A stretch of DNA of 64,000 bases. Origin: Hygrocybe punicea. Lineage: Eukaryota; Basidiomycota; Agaricomycetes; Agaricales; Hygrophoraceae. Location: positions 3,596,001 to 3,660,000 of the forward strand of contig OY744463.1 of the NCBI GenBank assembly GCA_963556145.1. Direction: 5' to 3'. The translations under genes and the position numbers were made by a program. The notes beneath the pieces are model-generated. The model had not been told where the DNA came from. It saw only the letters and a program-made list of their open reading frames with translations, and did no database searches. Shown here one piece after another: positions 49,201 through 59,670 of this stretch (position 1 is the first letter of the stretch; each line of letters begins with the position of its first letter).

Positions 49201-50480
49201 TAAATTACGCTAGTGCATTCAAGTCGGCCGGTGTTCGCATGAGGCCTCTAGCCATGTCCTCCGAGGATATGGAGATGACTGGCGTTGCCGCGGCCACGTC
49301 ACACCTGCACGATACGCAACAACCGGACTCCAAAGGCCACGCTTGGGATGGAGATGCCCCTCACCAACTCATGGACATGCTTTCGGGTGGACCGCCTTAT
49401 CCGTCCAAACATTCCTCAAACCGGAGGTATACGATGATGGCTAGTCGGGATGTTCTCGATCTAGAATCTCCTATTGGGCCCCAAACGGAAGGTGCCGATC
49501 AATTCAAAGCAACATTTGATCAAGTTAAGGCAGAGTTAGCGGCATGCAATTGGCTCGGGGAACCACTCACATCGGAACCTCTGAATAGTCATGGATCCAT
49601 CAACTCGCCCAACTCGCATAACTCAATCTGTGGCGAGAGCTCCCCACTTCCCTCGCGCTCTGAGATTATCCGCTCCAAGGTCCGTGAACTGGACGCTAGG
49701 ATTTCTGCTACTCAAACACAACTTGATTCCCATCTCCGTCTCGTCCGCAATCTCGCTACTTTGACGCCATTCCGGAAGTCGACGCGACATCGGCTGGAGG
49801 CTTCAGTTCACGGCGTCGCCAGAAAGATTACACAAGTTCGACTGGACATGATGAAGTTCGTCTGTCATCGTGAAGTTCTTGCCAACGATCTCTTAGCTGC
49901 GGGAAGGGATTGGCGTCGAGCCAAGAGCATGGCCATGAAGGCGGCAACGCAAACATTGCAGAGTGGAGAAGACCCAAATGTCCCAAGGATGACCTTCTCG
50001 TTTCACAGTAACGACGAGGACAACTCCGTCACGCCGCCAGTGCCGCAAACAAGGGAAAGCTCACGCAGGCCCGAATCAACTCGTGATTCATTTCACACCG
50101 CGCTGGACTTTGGACCAGAGTGGCCTTCGAGCGCCGACGATATAGCGTCATCCTTCCTCGGAGCGTCTCATTTCGAGGCTACGACACGTAATAGCTCCAG
50201 CTCGTCGGTATCCTTGCCATATTTCGAGGCTGATGCTGCGAGCGCCGAGAATCCGACACTCTCAGCACTCTCGAAAGGTAGTTTGGATGTCGCGTCATCG
50301 CCACGAAACAGTGAGGAGCGCGGAAGTCATGAGAAATTCTATACTGCTCCGGAAGGGCCGGAGGAACAAGCTGAAGAGTGGAACAAGACTCGCGCTGGAC
50401 ATCGGGTTTCGTTGGTTAGGCTGCCGTCTGGTTTCCAAATGTCGACGCTGTTTGAAAAGCACGCTCCACGGAAGAGTTAG
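46234..50480 (+). CDS. Sec7 and PH domain ARF guanine nucleotide exchange factor (EFA6/Yel1-like)
   Basis: Predicted exchange factor for ARF-family GTPases at the plasma membrane. Exons 46234-47771, 47826-48024, 48066-48218, 48273-48479 and 48528-50480 give 1349 aa. The first ~490 residues are Ser/Pro/Thr-rich and disordered. The Sec7 domain (about 495-690) contains the catalytic glutamate in LPRETQQIDRVIEAFANRY and the second signature ADHPYILAFSLIMLHTDAFN. A PH domain follows at about 780-930 (WTLKVAKSGLLNRKDD to ELSEWISRINYA). Next comes a coiled-coil (SEIIRSKVRELDARISATQ), an order typical of the EFA6/PSD group. The intron after FTSDG needs a GC donor (48,025) because the only GT in reach breaks the frame or leaves a 26-nt intron. 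The flanks of that junction fit Sec7 well. Confidence 0.9.
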
Positions 50481-50900
50481 CACGAACAATTATTATTTTC
50501 CGTTGCTGTATCGCTAGCTTACAATTAAAATAAAGTTTATTTTTGTACTTACGTTACAAACAATTATGTAAATAAGTTATATAATGAGCGCTGAACTGTC
50601 CATCACCATCAGATGCACAAAAGCTCATACTCATCTAGGACCTCTCTGACTGATCCCTCGCTCGGTCCAGTAGTGCCATGCCACATACCCACCACCTCCC
50701 CGCGTCCCGAATCGTTATATCAGGGATGATCCAGCAGATTACTTAATACCAACACAGGAATCTTCTAGCTCAGGGAGGGAACTCCGAATATTGCCCGCAT
50801 TGCTATAATTGGATCCCTCGTTTGCGTACCTGTTCCTAGTTTCTCGCCAACCACTTTCCTGTGGAGTTTCGCACCCACCACACACCCCAGGTATGAGGAA
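50481..50900. other. intergenic region between two co-oriented genes
   Basis: Contains a likely poly(A) region (caattaaaataaag at about 50,523) and the promoter of the next gene. No other feature seen. Confidence 0.5.
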
Positions 50901-52562
50901 ATGGTGTCGCCAATCTTAAATCCGAAACAAGACCGCAATCGATTCTCACTCATCCTCCGTTTTGGTGGTTCCAAGAAAAGCGACGCAAGGCGAAGCAAGT
51001 CCCAATCCCCACCCAACACCTTCCCCACAAACGGGATACCTCCGTCTACTCCCTCTCGTCCATTCGCGAGCTTATCACCCCACACGCCCACCCGTCGCTA
51101 TTCAGAACTCCCCAGTACGGATAACCCCGAGTTGAACGCAGCTGTCGTCCCCCCTCCTACTTCGAACGAGTTGGGCGCATTGGAGAAAGCAAGGCTGCTG
51201 AAAAAGGCGCGCAAGCTAAGCCGGGTCTTTGGAGAGATGCCTGTTTTCGAGCGACCGGTGTTACCACTCGATGACGGTAGCCACAGCACTTATCTTGTCG
51301 ACACCGAGCATGTCCCGACGAAAAGACCAATTTCGCCCTTTCCTCTCTCCAGAGGAGGCAGCTTGAAGCGACGCGCCCTACTGCGTCTTTCCTCGCAGCC
51401 AGACATGACGAACCAGAGTCTTCTGGCTGACGACATGCAAACTCAGATTTTTCATGCTCCATCCGACTCGCCCCCTCAACCAGGAACATCCTTGGACATG
51501 AACCGTGATTCGTCCATTAGCAAAAGACCGCCACACTCCCTAGACAACTCTGCCGTCGATTCACCCAGAAGCGAGGGTATTCACTCCATCAGTTCTCTCG
51601 CTAACCCCGAACAACAGATGGCAAGGCTCGCCAACCTGACCCCGCTTCTCGTTGAAAGTAGCTCACCTCAACTAATATCTCGACCTGGCGATGACAGGTC
51701 CCAACCCATCGACCCCAAAAGAAAAACAAAGGAGAAGCGCAGGGAAAGTCTAGACCTGGCCCTACTTTCGCTACCTCTGTTTACCTCTGGCTCACCTTCA
51801 GAAGAAGTGAAGGAGTTGAAGCGGTCTCAGTCTCTGTGGACTGGCGGGGTTAGTTCTGCTCGTCAGAACGCCGCTGTGTCCCCAATACACATTCAAGAAA
51901 GCGACCTGGGTGCGCGGGAGCCCGTGAATGAACAAGAGCGACTCTTGAATGTGAAACGTGCGAGGAAAATGACTCAAGTACTGTTTGTTCATTCTCTTCA
52001 ACAATACAAACTAACGGTGTCCGAACAGCTATTTGGGCATGAACCACCACTGGAGTTGTTCCATGTCACTCATAGCGTTACAGAGCGTCCTCTGACACCT
52101 ATAGACATCAACCGGGACTCCATTGCCACTTTCCATACTCTCTCATCGACGGCCTCGCTACCTCTACCGTTCATCAAACCACTAGCTTTGACTCTTAACT
52201 CATTTGACACACCATCTCCCCCAAGCGCAAACACTCGAGCAGGAGATGACACCATGCCTGCCCCACACGACGTGAAATCTAGCTCGTTCCGAGAACGCCG
52301 CCGTCGAGCAGCTAAGCTCTCGCAGTTTTTTGGAGTCGCGTATCAGGATATTTCGTCGACGTTAGCTGTGCCTGAGCGAACCGTCTTCACTGCCACCGCC
52401 AAACCGACTTTCCACTGCCTCCAAGAGGAATCAACCGTGCAGGTGGATATCAAGGCTAGTGGCCGCAGCCGTTTTTGGGGCCTTGTAGATAAGCGAAACA
52501 ACTTGAAGGAAGTAGATATAGTGGACGCAAGAGACAAACTGAGAGGTCTGAAAGCAGCGTAG
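50901..52562 (+). CDS. Ser/Pro-rich fungal protein with three repeated KLxxxFG motifs
   Basis: Single open frame of 553 codons without introns. It is largely disordered (Ser, Pro, Arg) but contains a short helix-like motif three times: ARLLKKARKLSRVFGEMP (about residues 95-112), RLLNVKRARKMTQVL (about 348-362) and RERRRRAAKLSQFFG (about 463-477). Each is Arg/Lys-rich and ends in a hydrophobic or FG pair. The C-terminal part (GRSRFWGLVDKRNNLKEV) is better conserved in appearance. No enzymatic domain is recognised; a scaffold or membrane-cytoskeleton adaptor is possible but unproven. The third residue context and the long frame support the ATG at 50,901. Confidence 0.7.
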   Translation: MVSPILNPKQDRNRFSLILRFGGSKKSDARRSKSQSPPNTFPTNGIPPSTPSRPFASLSPHTPTRRYSELPSTDNPELNAAVVPPPTSNELGALEKARLLKKARKLSRVFGEMPVFERPVLPLDDGSHSTYLVDTEHVPTKRPISPFPLSRGGSLKRRALLRLSSQPDMTNQSLLADDMQTQIFHAPSDSPPQPGTSLDMNRDSSISKRPPHSLDNSAVDSPRSEGIHSISSLANPEQQMARLANLTPLLVESSSPQLISRPGDDRSQPIDPKRKTKEKRRESLDLALLSLPLFTSGSPSEEVKELKRSQSLWTGGVSSARQNAAVSPIHIQESDLGAREPVNEQERLLNVKRARKMTQVLFVHSLQQYKLTVSEQLFGHEPPLELFHVTHSVTERPLTPIDINRDSIATFHTLSSTASLPLPFIKPLALTLNSFDTPSPPSANTRAGDDTMPAPHDVKSSSFRERRRRAAKLSQFFGVAYQDISSTLAVPERTVFTATAKPTFHCLQEESTVQVDIKASGRSRFWGLVDKRNNLKEVDIVDARDKLRGLKAA

Positions 52563-52801
52563 GTTTAGCCATCATCTTATTAGCATATCATTTCATCACC
52601 ATGTCAGGCCCACACTACTGCACTTTCCCGTAAATATGATCACCCAAACACTGAAACGCGACCCAAACACTGATGTCCGAAGCTGAAACTGATATTGCAA
52701 CGGTATCAGTCTTGAAACAAGAGAAATGAATAATCATCATCAAACGATAGATGGGAGCTCTGCCGAACGACTGAACTAGTTCGTTGAACATCTCGGAAGA
52801 T

Positions 52802-53495
52802 CTACTTTCTCATTAGCAGATACACCGGATCTCCCAGAACGATGCTGGTCATATGCCGATGAGATCCAGTGAGGGACATAAGCAGCCCCCCAAACGAAGC
52901 GTACGCCGTCCTGTTGAAGACCATCACAATGTGGTGAAGGAGTAAAGAAAGAAGTTGCGGGTCTACGTACACGATTTCCGTGGTACCTCCATCGAATTTG
53001 TAAACCTTGACACGTTCAAAGTAAGCCAGGCGAATGAAGCCGACAGAAGGAAAAGGATGTAACAATCCTTTCCACAGAGGATCACTGACTTTGCCATACA
53101 TCACATAATCGTAGTCCTCCTCCAGGCCTCTTCGACCTTTCCCGTCCGGTCTCCAGACATCTCTGTCCTTGTCGTCAGTCTCATCCGTGCTGCCATCTAC
53201 TGTTCCACCTCCTGCTACACCAGAAACGCCTTTTGCGAGTGAAGACGCCAGTGCCAGGGCGAAATTCTGTTCTTTTTCGAGAGGAAATAGTTCTACATTG
53301 TAGTCCAGCGTAAGGTCCATATCGTAATTCTTGGAATGAGCGTAGAGTCGGGACACTGCGGGAATAAGGGCGACGATTTAGAGAGAAGCAACTACCATTG
53401 TAGTACCAACCTCTATCGAACTTTTTGCCTTCTTTATCGATGGCATTGATGGTGAATATGTCGTCGAAAATGGTGTTGGACCCGCTGGACACCAT
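52802..53495 (-). CDS. RPB8: RNA polymerases I, II and III subunit RPABC3 (RPB8)
   Basis: Small common subunit of the three nuclear RNA polymerases. Exons 53495-53411, 53355-53090, 53005-52971 and 52910-52802 join exactly to 164 aa. Family signatures are SNTIFDDIFTI at the N-terminus, LTLDYNVELFPL, the invariant YDYVMYGK, then ASFGGLLMSLTG and the C-terminal YLLMRK. A Gly/Asp-rich loop (GVAGGGTVDGSTDETDDK) makes it slightly longer than the yeast protein (146 aa), at a position where the family is variable. No defect seen. Confidence 0.95.
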
Positions 53496-54272
53496 AGTGT
53501 TTAGTCTGAGACAATGTGTGAACGATGGATGATCAGCCACCTTGACCGTTTCAACCTTCAAATATATATTCCTTGGACACATCTTTCCCGTGCCCACCTT
53601 CGCCCGTATACATGTGTACGAGACACTTACGGTCTTGTGTACGCCAGCTGCAGTCATGTGGAGAAGGGGCGCAGCGATACGCGTCAATGATCCTTCATAC
53701 ATTGATATTGGCGAAGGCGAATTCGAAAATTGATACTGAGTGATCATAGGTTGTACACCGAAGTTGTGACAATTTACGCTGAACTGCTCGAACTCAATGG
53801 CCAACTCGGTGTAACAACAACAATACGATCGTATGAACAGACGGCAGCAAAGTCGCATTATAATCCCAATATCTGGTTACCGTTTTTAACCTGAAGCTGA
53901 CCCCACCAGAAGTAGTTTTACCTACCGTTACAGTAATACTAGTATCTTCAGTCGATAAAATGTCTCATCTTTACTTAGTCGCCATTTCGTCGCCGCACCA
54001 TCCGACTTTTTCCCGCAAAGACACGCTTCGAAAGCTTTGCTTGAACACTCTTGTAGCGACATTTTGGCATGTAGCCGCGTCCAACACGTCGGCAGAATCA
54101 CTGGTTCAGCGCTAGGCACCATAAGAATTCCTTTATGACTAGTATCTGCTAATAAAACAGCGTAACATTTACAACAACCATCTGAATAGAAGGTGGTGAC
54201 AGTTAGCATCAAGCACTCCAAGTTGGTGAATAAGGAAGTTATTCCTACCATAGTGATTAAGTTTTTCTCTTC
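53496..54272. other. gene-free interval between RPB8 and MMM1
   Basis: Minus-strand intergenic region holding the promoter of RPB8 and the 3' end of MMM1. Short open frames on both strands show no family resemblance. Confidence 0.5.
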
Positions 54273-55374
54273 TCACCTCTCTTCCGTGCATTTTGGCCGG
54301 GACTCAGCCAAGTGCGATAGTCCGGGAAGAGGGATCGTCCAATGGGCTCTTGCGGCGACTATCCTGCGGACTTGGTGTTGTATTAGTTCGTGTAACTTTG
54401 GCACGTTAGCGAGCTTCGCGCGGCTCCCCATCAGAGAGGTGGTAGTGAGATCCAATGTAAAATCCGGTGATATACTGATTGTCAGGGAGGACGTTGGAGA
54501 ATTTGGGCAAGGTGGCGTTATGATTATCTTGAAATGCTTCATAGGTGAGCATCAGGGTGTACATGAGATCGTTGCTTACTGAAGACTTGAAGAGGGAAAG
54601 CGACATCGTCAATGACACAGGTAGACGGGCGAAGGAGGCCACCGGATAATTGAAGAGACATGACGTCGACAAGGATAGGGACAATGTGTCCGTATAATGC
54701 AGATCAAGCTGAGTTTCCTTATTGAAGCATCAAAACCACTCCTTGGCGGTTTCCGAGAAAGCCTGAGAACCTACCGAAGAGATGTTATTTTTCTGCCTAA
54801 TCACACGTGCATTGGATAGGCGCGGGGCTGAGTGGCCAAGGTCAACGGAATGAATTTTGATGTGGTCCTTGGTGATTCGGAAAAACATTGAGACTGGCGT
54901 GTGCATAACAGACTCGCGTATACATACCAGGAAGGCAGGAGGCCGTATAATGTTAGCGTAATTCTCTATGCGTTCTCGGGCGAGCTCGTCTCCGTCGACA
55001 CCTGGTGTGTTATCGCGCAACTCGGATCGATATGCTTCAACAATCTAACAAAATTCAGCCAAGTTGGCGGCCACTCGACCGCACGCACGGATGTTATCGC
55101 CCACCTGCAGCAAAAGCGCGCCAAACCACTCCATCGACTCTGCGTCTCCGTCTATAATCTCCCCATCTGTGTCAAGCGAGTTTTTTTTTCGATCCCTTGG
55201 TGAGACATCGCTGCCCACTCGTGGGTGATATGAAGATGTTTCGAATGGCGTTTTTGCCGAGTCCAAGAAAAGATACTTGAGGAGGAGCACTAGAAGGACG
55301 AGCACCGAGAGTTGCCCAAGTATCAAGCCTTGAGTAAAGGTAGGCTGAAGAGACAAGATATAACCATTCCCCAT
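54273..55374 (-). CDS. MMM1: maintenance of mitochondrial morphology protein 1 (ERMES subunit)
   Basis: ER-anchored subunit of the ERMES tether, which exchanges phospholipid between ER and mitochondria. Exons 55374-55105, 55044-54928, 54867-54775, 54717-54580 and 54527-54273 join exactly to 290 aa. The N-terminus has the family hallmark SLQPTFTQGLILGQLSVLVL, a single membrane segment. The SMP lipid-binding domain follows (EWFGALLLQIVEAYR; KIHSVDLGHSAPRLSNARV; TSCLFNYPVASFARLPVSL; FTLDLTTTSLMGSRAKLANVPKLHE split over exons). The C-terminus is short and charged. Length is as expected. The start codon lies 138 bp from that of the divergent TTL-like gene. Confidence 0.95.
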
Positions 55375-55512
55375 GCCTGATGGTCACTGACGGTATCGAA
55401 CTAGCTGAGAGTGCATATGGTGAGCTTGACGCCAAACTGTCGTAAAATCGGAATGTGATTTTCTTCTGCTCGGCAAATTTTATTGCAATAATTTTGGACA
55501 GCGGCCATACTC
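55375..55512. promoter_or_regulatory. shared divergent promoter MMM1 / TTL-like gene
   Basis: The start codons of MMM1 (-) and the TTL-like gene (+) are 138 bp apart, so both promoters lie here or overlap the genes. No clear TATA box is seen. Confidence 0.6.
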
Positions 55513-57071
55513 ATGCATTCACCACGACTTGAAGACGACCCAACAGTCTTCATCTCCTGGCCGTCCGCCCCACTGACCGAAAGTCTTGTTCGCAAATCGC
55601 TCAATGCTCTCAACATACCGCTGTCCTTTGCCTCAACACTTCCGAAACAACATTTTTCTCGTCTTCTCCAGTGGTCAACATACGACGCCCTTGATCATGA
55701 GTTGGCACACTCCCAGCCCGTCAATGTCGTTATGTCTTCCTATACTATTAGAAAAGCTCTGATCCGTAAACATTTTCTGTCCCGCTGTGTACAATCCTAC
55801 TTCACCAAGCACAACGACTCCATACTCAAAACTGCGGTCCCTCGCACTTGGGATATTGACATATCATTTGTAGACGAGCTTGACGAAATGTGGGGGGATG
55901 AGTTATGGGATCTCGGTGAAGAACTCGAGAACTCCGCGAGGTGGTGGATTCTCAAACCTGGCATGGCGGATAGAGGAATGGGCATCAGGCTTTTCAACAG
56001 TAAAGACGCTCTTCGGAAAATATTCGAGGTCTTTGAAAGTTATTCTGAGGACGGCGGCGGCGAAGATAGCACTGGTGTAATCACCACCCAGTTACGACAT
56101 TTTGTCATCCAGGTGACCTGAATTGTAATTGTTTTTGAACGCTTACGACGACCACGAGTTTCCAGGAATATATATCCAACCCATTACTGCTTGACCCGAC
56201 GCAAGTAGAAAGGGAAGGTTATCAGCACTTGAACGAATCAGGTACTCTTTGCGGCCACAAAGTTAGCATCAGGTTGATTTCGGAGTGATCTGCAACCAAC
56301 TATGTGTTCTACGATAGTTTCACTTACGCGCCTACTGCGTTTCATCGGGGGCGCTGACTCTCTACCTTTGCCCCCGCGTACTGGCTCTGTTTGCGGCAGT
56401 CCCATATTCGCCACCAGTCGAGGGAGATATCGTGGACTTGAAGCCCCATTTGACTAATACTGCCCTTCAGACGCACAAAGGAGAAGAATGTGTCCTCCTA
56501 CTTGACGAACTTGTTGGTTGCCACGTTCTCTCTCATCTCCAACCGCAGGATGGCGTCGTGGAAGGCGATGTCAAATTCGCAACAGAGGATGTTGTATTCA
56601 TCTTGGACCAGATTTCTGCCATTCTCGCCGAGACTTTCAGAGCTGCGCTAGAAAATGCAGTCCATTTTCAAGTCAGTTAACCCTCTGGCATCTGTCATGT
56701 CGAACTGACATGCGTTATTCCCGGGTTAGCCCCTCCCAAACGCCTTTGAGCTCTACGGTGCCGATTTCTTGGTCACACATGTGCCATATCCGGATTCTGC
56801 TCCTATCACTTTATCGTCATCTGCCACGCAGCCATTATTACTCCAGGTCAAGTTATTAGAACTCAACGCGGAGCCTGCTATAGAACTCACAGGTCCAAGG
56901 TTAGCATGGATCCTGGAAGACTTATTCGTCGCTGTCGGGAAAGTGTGCATTGAACCATTCCTTTCGAACGGGTGCCGAAACGACGATTTGGCTTCGTGGG
57001 GCCTGGGGGAAACGCGGCACGGGTTGCGTAAGTGCTTGGACTTGAAAATGCGGGGCTTGGGTGCATGGTGA
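55513..57071 (+). CDS. tubulin-tyrosine ligase-like protein (Pby1-like)
   Basis: ATP-grasp enzyme family of tubulin-tyrosine ligases; the fungal member (yeast Pby1) is linked to mRNA-decay bodies. Exons 55513-56112, 56166-56261, 56318-56671 and 56730-57071 join exactly to 463 aa. The TTL signatures are visible: ARWWILKPGMADRGMGIRLF (ATP-binding Lys, about residue 150), RHFVIQEYISNPLLLD, FHLRAYCVSSGALTLYLC, HLTNTALQ, PLPNAFELYGADFLV, and LLELNAEPAIELTG carrying the metal-binding Glu/Asn pair. Length is normal. No defect seen. Confidence 0.85.
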
Positions 57072-57298
57072 TTGTACGTATGACCAGCTTAGCCCTGTTG
57101 TTAGAAAAGACCACGTTCCCGAATATAGTACAAATATAGGTCCGCCCGGCCCGAGATTGCCATATACATGGTAACCCGGCTCGTTTATCGGGAGATCACG
57201 TGAACTCTTTCACTACAGTTGGGACAGTCAAAATTGCTAATTTTGAGACCCTGAAAAACTTCAATTTTGCTGGCACCATGGAAGACAGGACTTGTTTT
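57072..57298. other. intergenic region 3' of the TTL-like gene
   Basis: No coding frame or RNA gene recognised. Confidence 0.5.
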
Positions 57299-57300
57299 TA

Positions 57301-57478
57301 CAGTCAAACCCCTCTTAACCCATACCCTTCATAATCCATACTCCCTTATACCCCATAGGAATTTGGAGTTACCAAGTTACATATCTCACCCAAATGCCTC
57401 CCTCAAATGCCATACTCCCTCATACCCCATAGCCTTGAGGGGTGACCCAAGGGGTATGGGTTAAGAGGGGTTTGACTG
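57301..57478. mobile_element. MITE with ~30-bp terminal inverted repeats, TA target duplication
   Basis: The element begins cagtcaaacccctcttaacc and ends with the exact reverse complement of that word (ggttaagaggggtttgactg); inversion continues imperfectly to about 30 bp. It is 178 bp long, flanked on both sides by TA, and has no coding capacity. CAGT ends and TA duplication are typical of Tc1/mariner-pogo type non-autonomous elements. An internal short repeat (catactcccttataccccat / catactccctcataccccat) is present. Confidence 0.85.
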
Positions 57479-58608
57479 TACTGCATAAATCTGCTTATTG
57501 GAAGCTATTGAACAATTTGGTATGAGCTGATTTTCCATACCTGCCCTAGATCTCTAGAGTCTAGATATGGCTAAAAAATAACTCTAAAATTTGGCCACCC
57601 CCTAAATAAATCACTAATAATAAGGGGAAAATGCAAATCAATTCCTTTTTATGAGTTGAGTTTGAATCATCAACAATTTTGAGTATAGTTGCCCAATTTG
57701 GCCAGTAATGCAAGGCACAAGTATTGCTCAAATAGAAAAGAGCTTTTCACTCCCACACTCCAAATGTTTGATGCTAAATCAGCCTAAATATGTAGCACTT
57801 GCATAAATCAAGCAACCAGAACATTTTGTATCTAATCTAGCCCAATCAAAACCCACTCCAGGCCATTTCCAGCCTATAAAGTGTATTCAGAAGGCCCAAA
57901 AAATTGGCTTTTATATTATAGATGTACATCTGCCTCAGGAAATTAAATAAATTAAATTAAATTAAATACCTAAAATTAAATAAATTAAATATATGAACAA
58001 TGACTCATTTGATTGACTAATGTTGGCAGAAGACCTCATGTTATTTTACATGGTTTACACACTCAAATAATTTGGTGATTTTATCAAATTTATTGAGAAG
58101 AATATAATCACTTTTCCCAAAGTAACAGCATATGCTAAGTTCCAAAGTTCCCCTCCCTAGTTCCCTTCCATATACAGTTCCTGCCACCTCCCTACAGTCT
58201 CTCCTGCTCAGAGAAGAACACACTATGGCACCCACTCCTCTCACCATCATATTAACAGTGTTTTCAACTAAGATTACAAATGGCCTTTGCTACCACTACT
58301 GTGACTGTGTTGAAATAATGTAAGTGTCATGCCTGAGCATTCCATATCTGTTGTCATTGATTCATTTCACTTCTGATTATTTATTGTTTCTTTTATAATT
58401 ATATTTCCCTTTTGGAGTTCATTTACTTTCAATAGAACAAGCCTATACTTTCTCATAGTATACTATGTACCTTAGTGATTCTCCTCCAGTGTATCACTGA
58501 GTCTACAACACAGTCTACACTCCTTGTGTAGCTCAGTCTAATACACTGCTTCAGCCTCACTGTCACCATCACCTTCACCAAGGGCAAGGGAGAGTGAGGC
58601 CTAACAGA
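57479..58608. other. AT-rich gene-free region
   Basis: No gene is supported. 57,940-57,995 is a taaattaaat microsatellite. 58,008-58,036 repeats a word also found in the foldback element (ttgactaatgttggcaga). Confidence 0.55.
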
Positions 58609-58895
58609 TGTTTTTCAAGAAATGGCTATATCATTCCTAATGAAATGGCTGAAATTACAAGAATAGTTGAGCCAGCCAACATTAGTTGATTGGATGAGCC
58701 TTTGCTCACTTATTTGACTAGCTTTGAATCAGCTACAATTTAAAGCTGATGTCAAATAAGTGAGCAAAGGCTGATCCATTTGACTAATGTTGGCAGAGGA
58801 CCCTTTAGCTTGTCATGTCCTCTACATGCTCTAATATTCTTGTAATTCTAGCCATTTTATTAGGAATGATATAGCCATTTCTTGAAAAACATCAG
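58609..58895. mobile_element. foldback (long inverted repeat) element
   Basis: The left arm (from gatgtttttcaagaaatggc) and the right arm (to gccatttcttgaaaaacatc) are reverse complements over most of ~130 bp each, meeting near agctttgaatcagctacaat. The right arm carries an extra ~20-25 bp (gaggaccctttagcttgtca). The transcript would form a long hairpin. There is no coding capacity. A non-autonomous foldback element is the simplest reading. Confidence 0.75.
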
Positions 58896-59500
58896 TCATA
58901 GCTGTGGAAACACAAGGGGCGCTTACATATTAGCTCCAGGTACACTCCCAGAACTCTCACCTTCCAACTTTTCCCCCTGCAACTACCATTATGGCCCAGC
59001 CCTGGACAACAAGTGTGATGAGGACTGACCACCTCAACTGCTGTTGGAGATGGCACCTTCACACCTAAAGTATGAGTGTTTTTCATCGTAAAGCTTGAAT
59101 TCTGAAGGCATTTTCTAACAGCTAAATCTCAGAAAAATTATAATGTACTCCCAAACAGCTATTGTACAATAGTCTCTGCAAGACCCAAGCAATAGAAATT
59201 GTATTTGACCTAAAAGAAAGCAAAAACTTCATGATTTTGCTGAATTTGGTCATTTTGACTTTATTTTGCATCTAATACCGCTTATATTACTTATTTCTTG
59301 CAGGAATAATTGTAGAATAGCATACCAGGAGTATATCATAATTTTTCCAATATTTATTTATCAGAAAACACAATCACTAGAGGCTCACTAGTGCAGATAC
59401 CTGTGAATGTTTGGTTGTGTTACATTTGTTTGTCCTTAGTTATATTTTCAAACTCAGTTATATCATTGCCGGTGTCCAGCTATTGTCTTCTAACAAACAC
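58896..59500. other. AT-rich gene-free region left of the DIRS element
   Basis: No coding frame recognised. The left boundary of the DIRS element, expected to be a terminal repeat, must lie between here and 59,670 but could not be fixed, because its right end is outside the window. Confidence 0.5.
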
Positions 59501-59670
59501 AAAGAATGAGTGTAAATTAGAATTAAGTCTATGTACGAATTTGGCAAGTTGTGGCGCGTCTGCCTCTCAGCTCGTGCCACTCCCACTTGCCACTCCAAAA
59601 GATCTTCCCTGCTCAATAGAGCAGATTATCTCTTTCATTTCTCTCCGAAAGTCACACACCAACTTCTCTG

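Noticed and set aside
53181..53860. Long minus-strand frame overlapping RPB8 and its promoter
   Set aside because: It is out of frame with RPB8 and covers its introns; no family resemblance.
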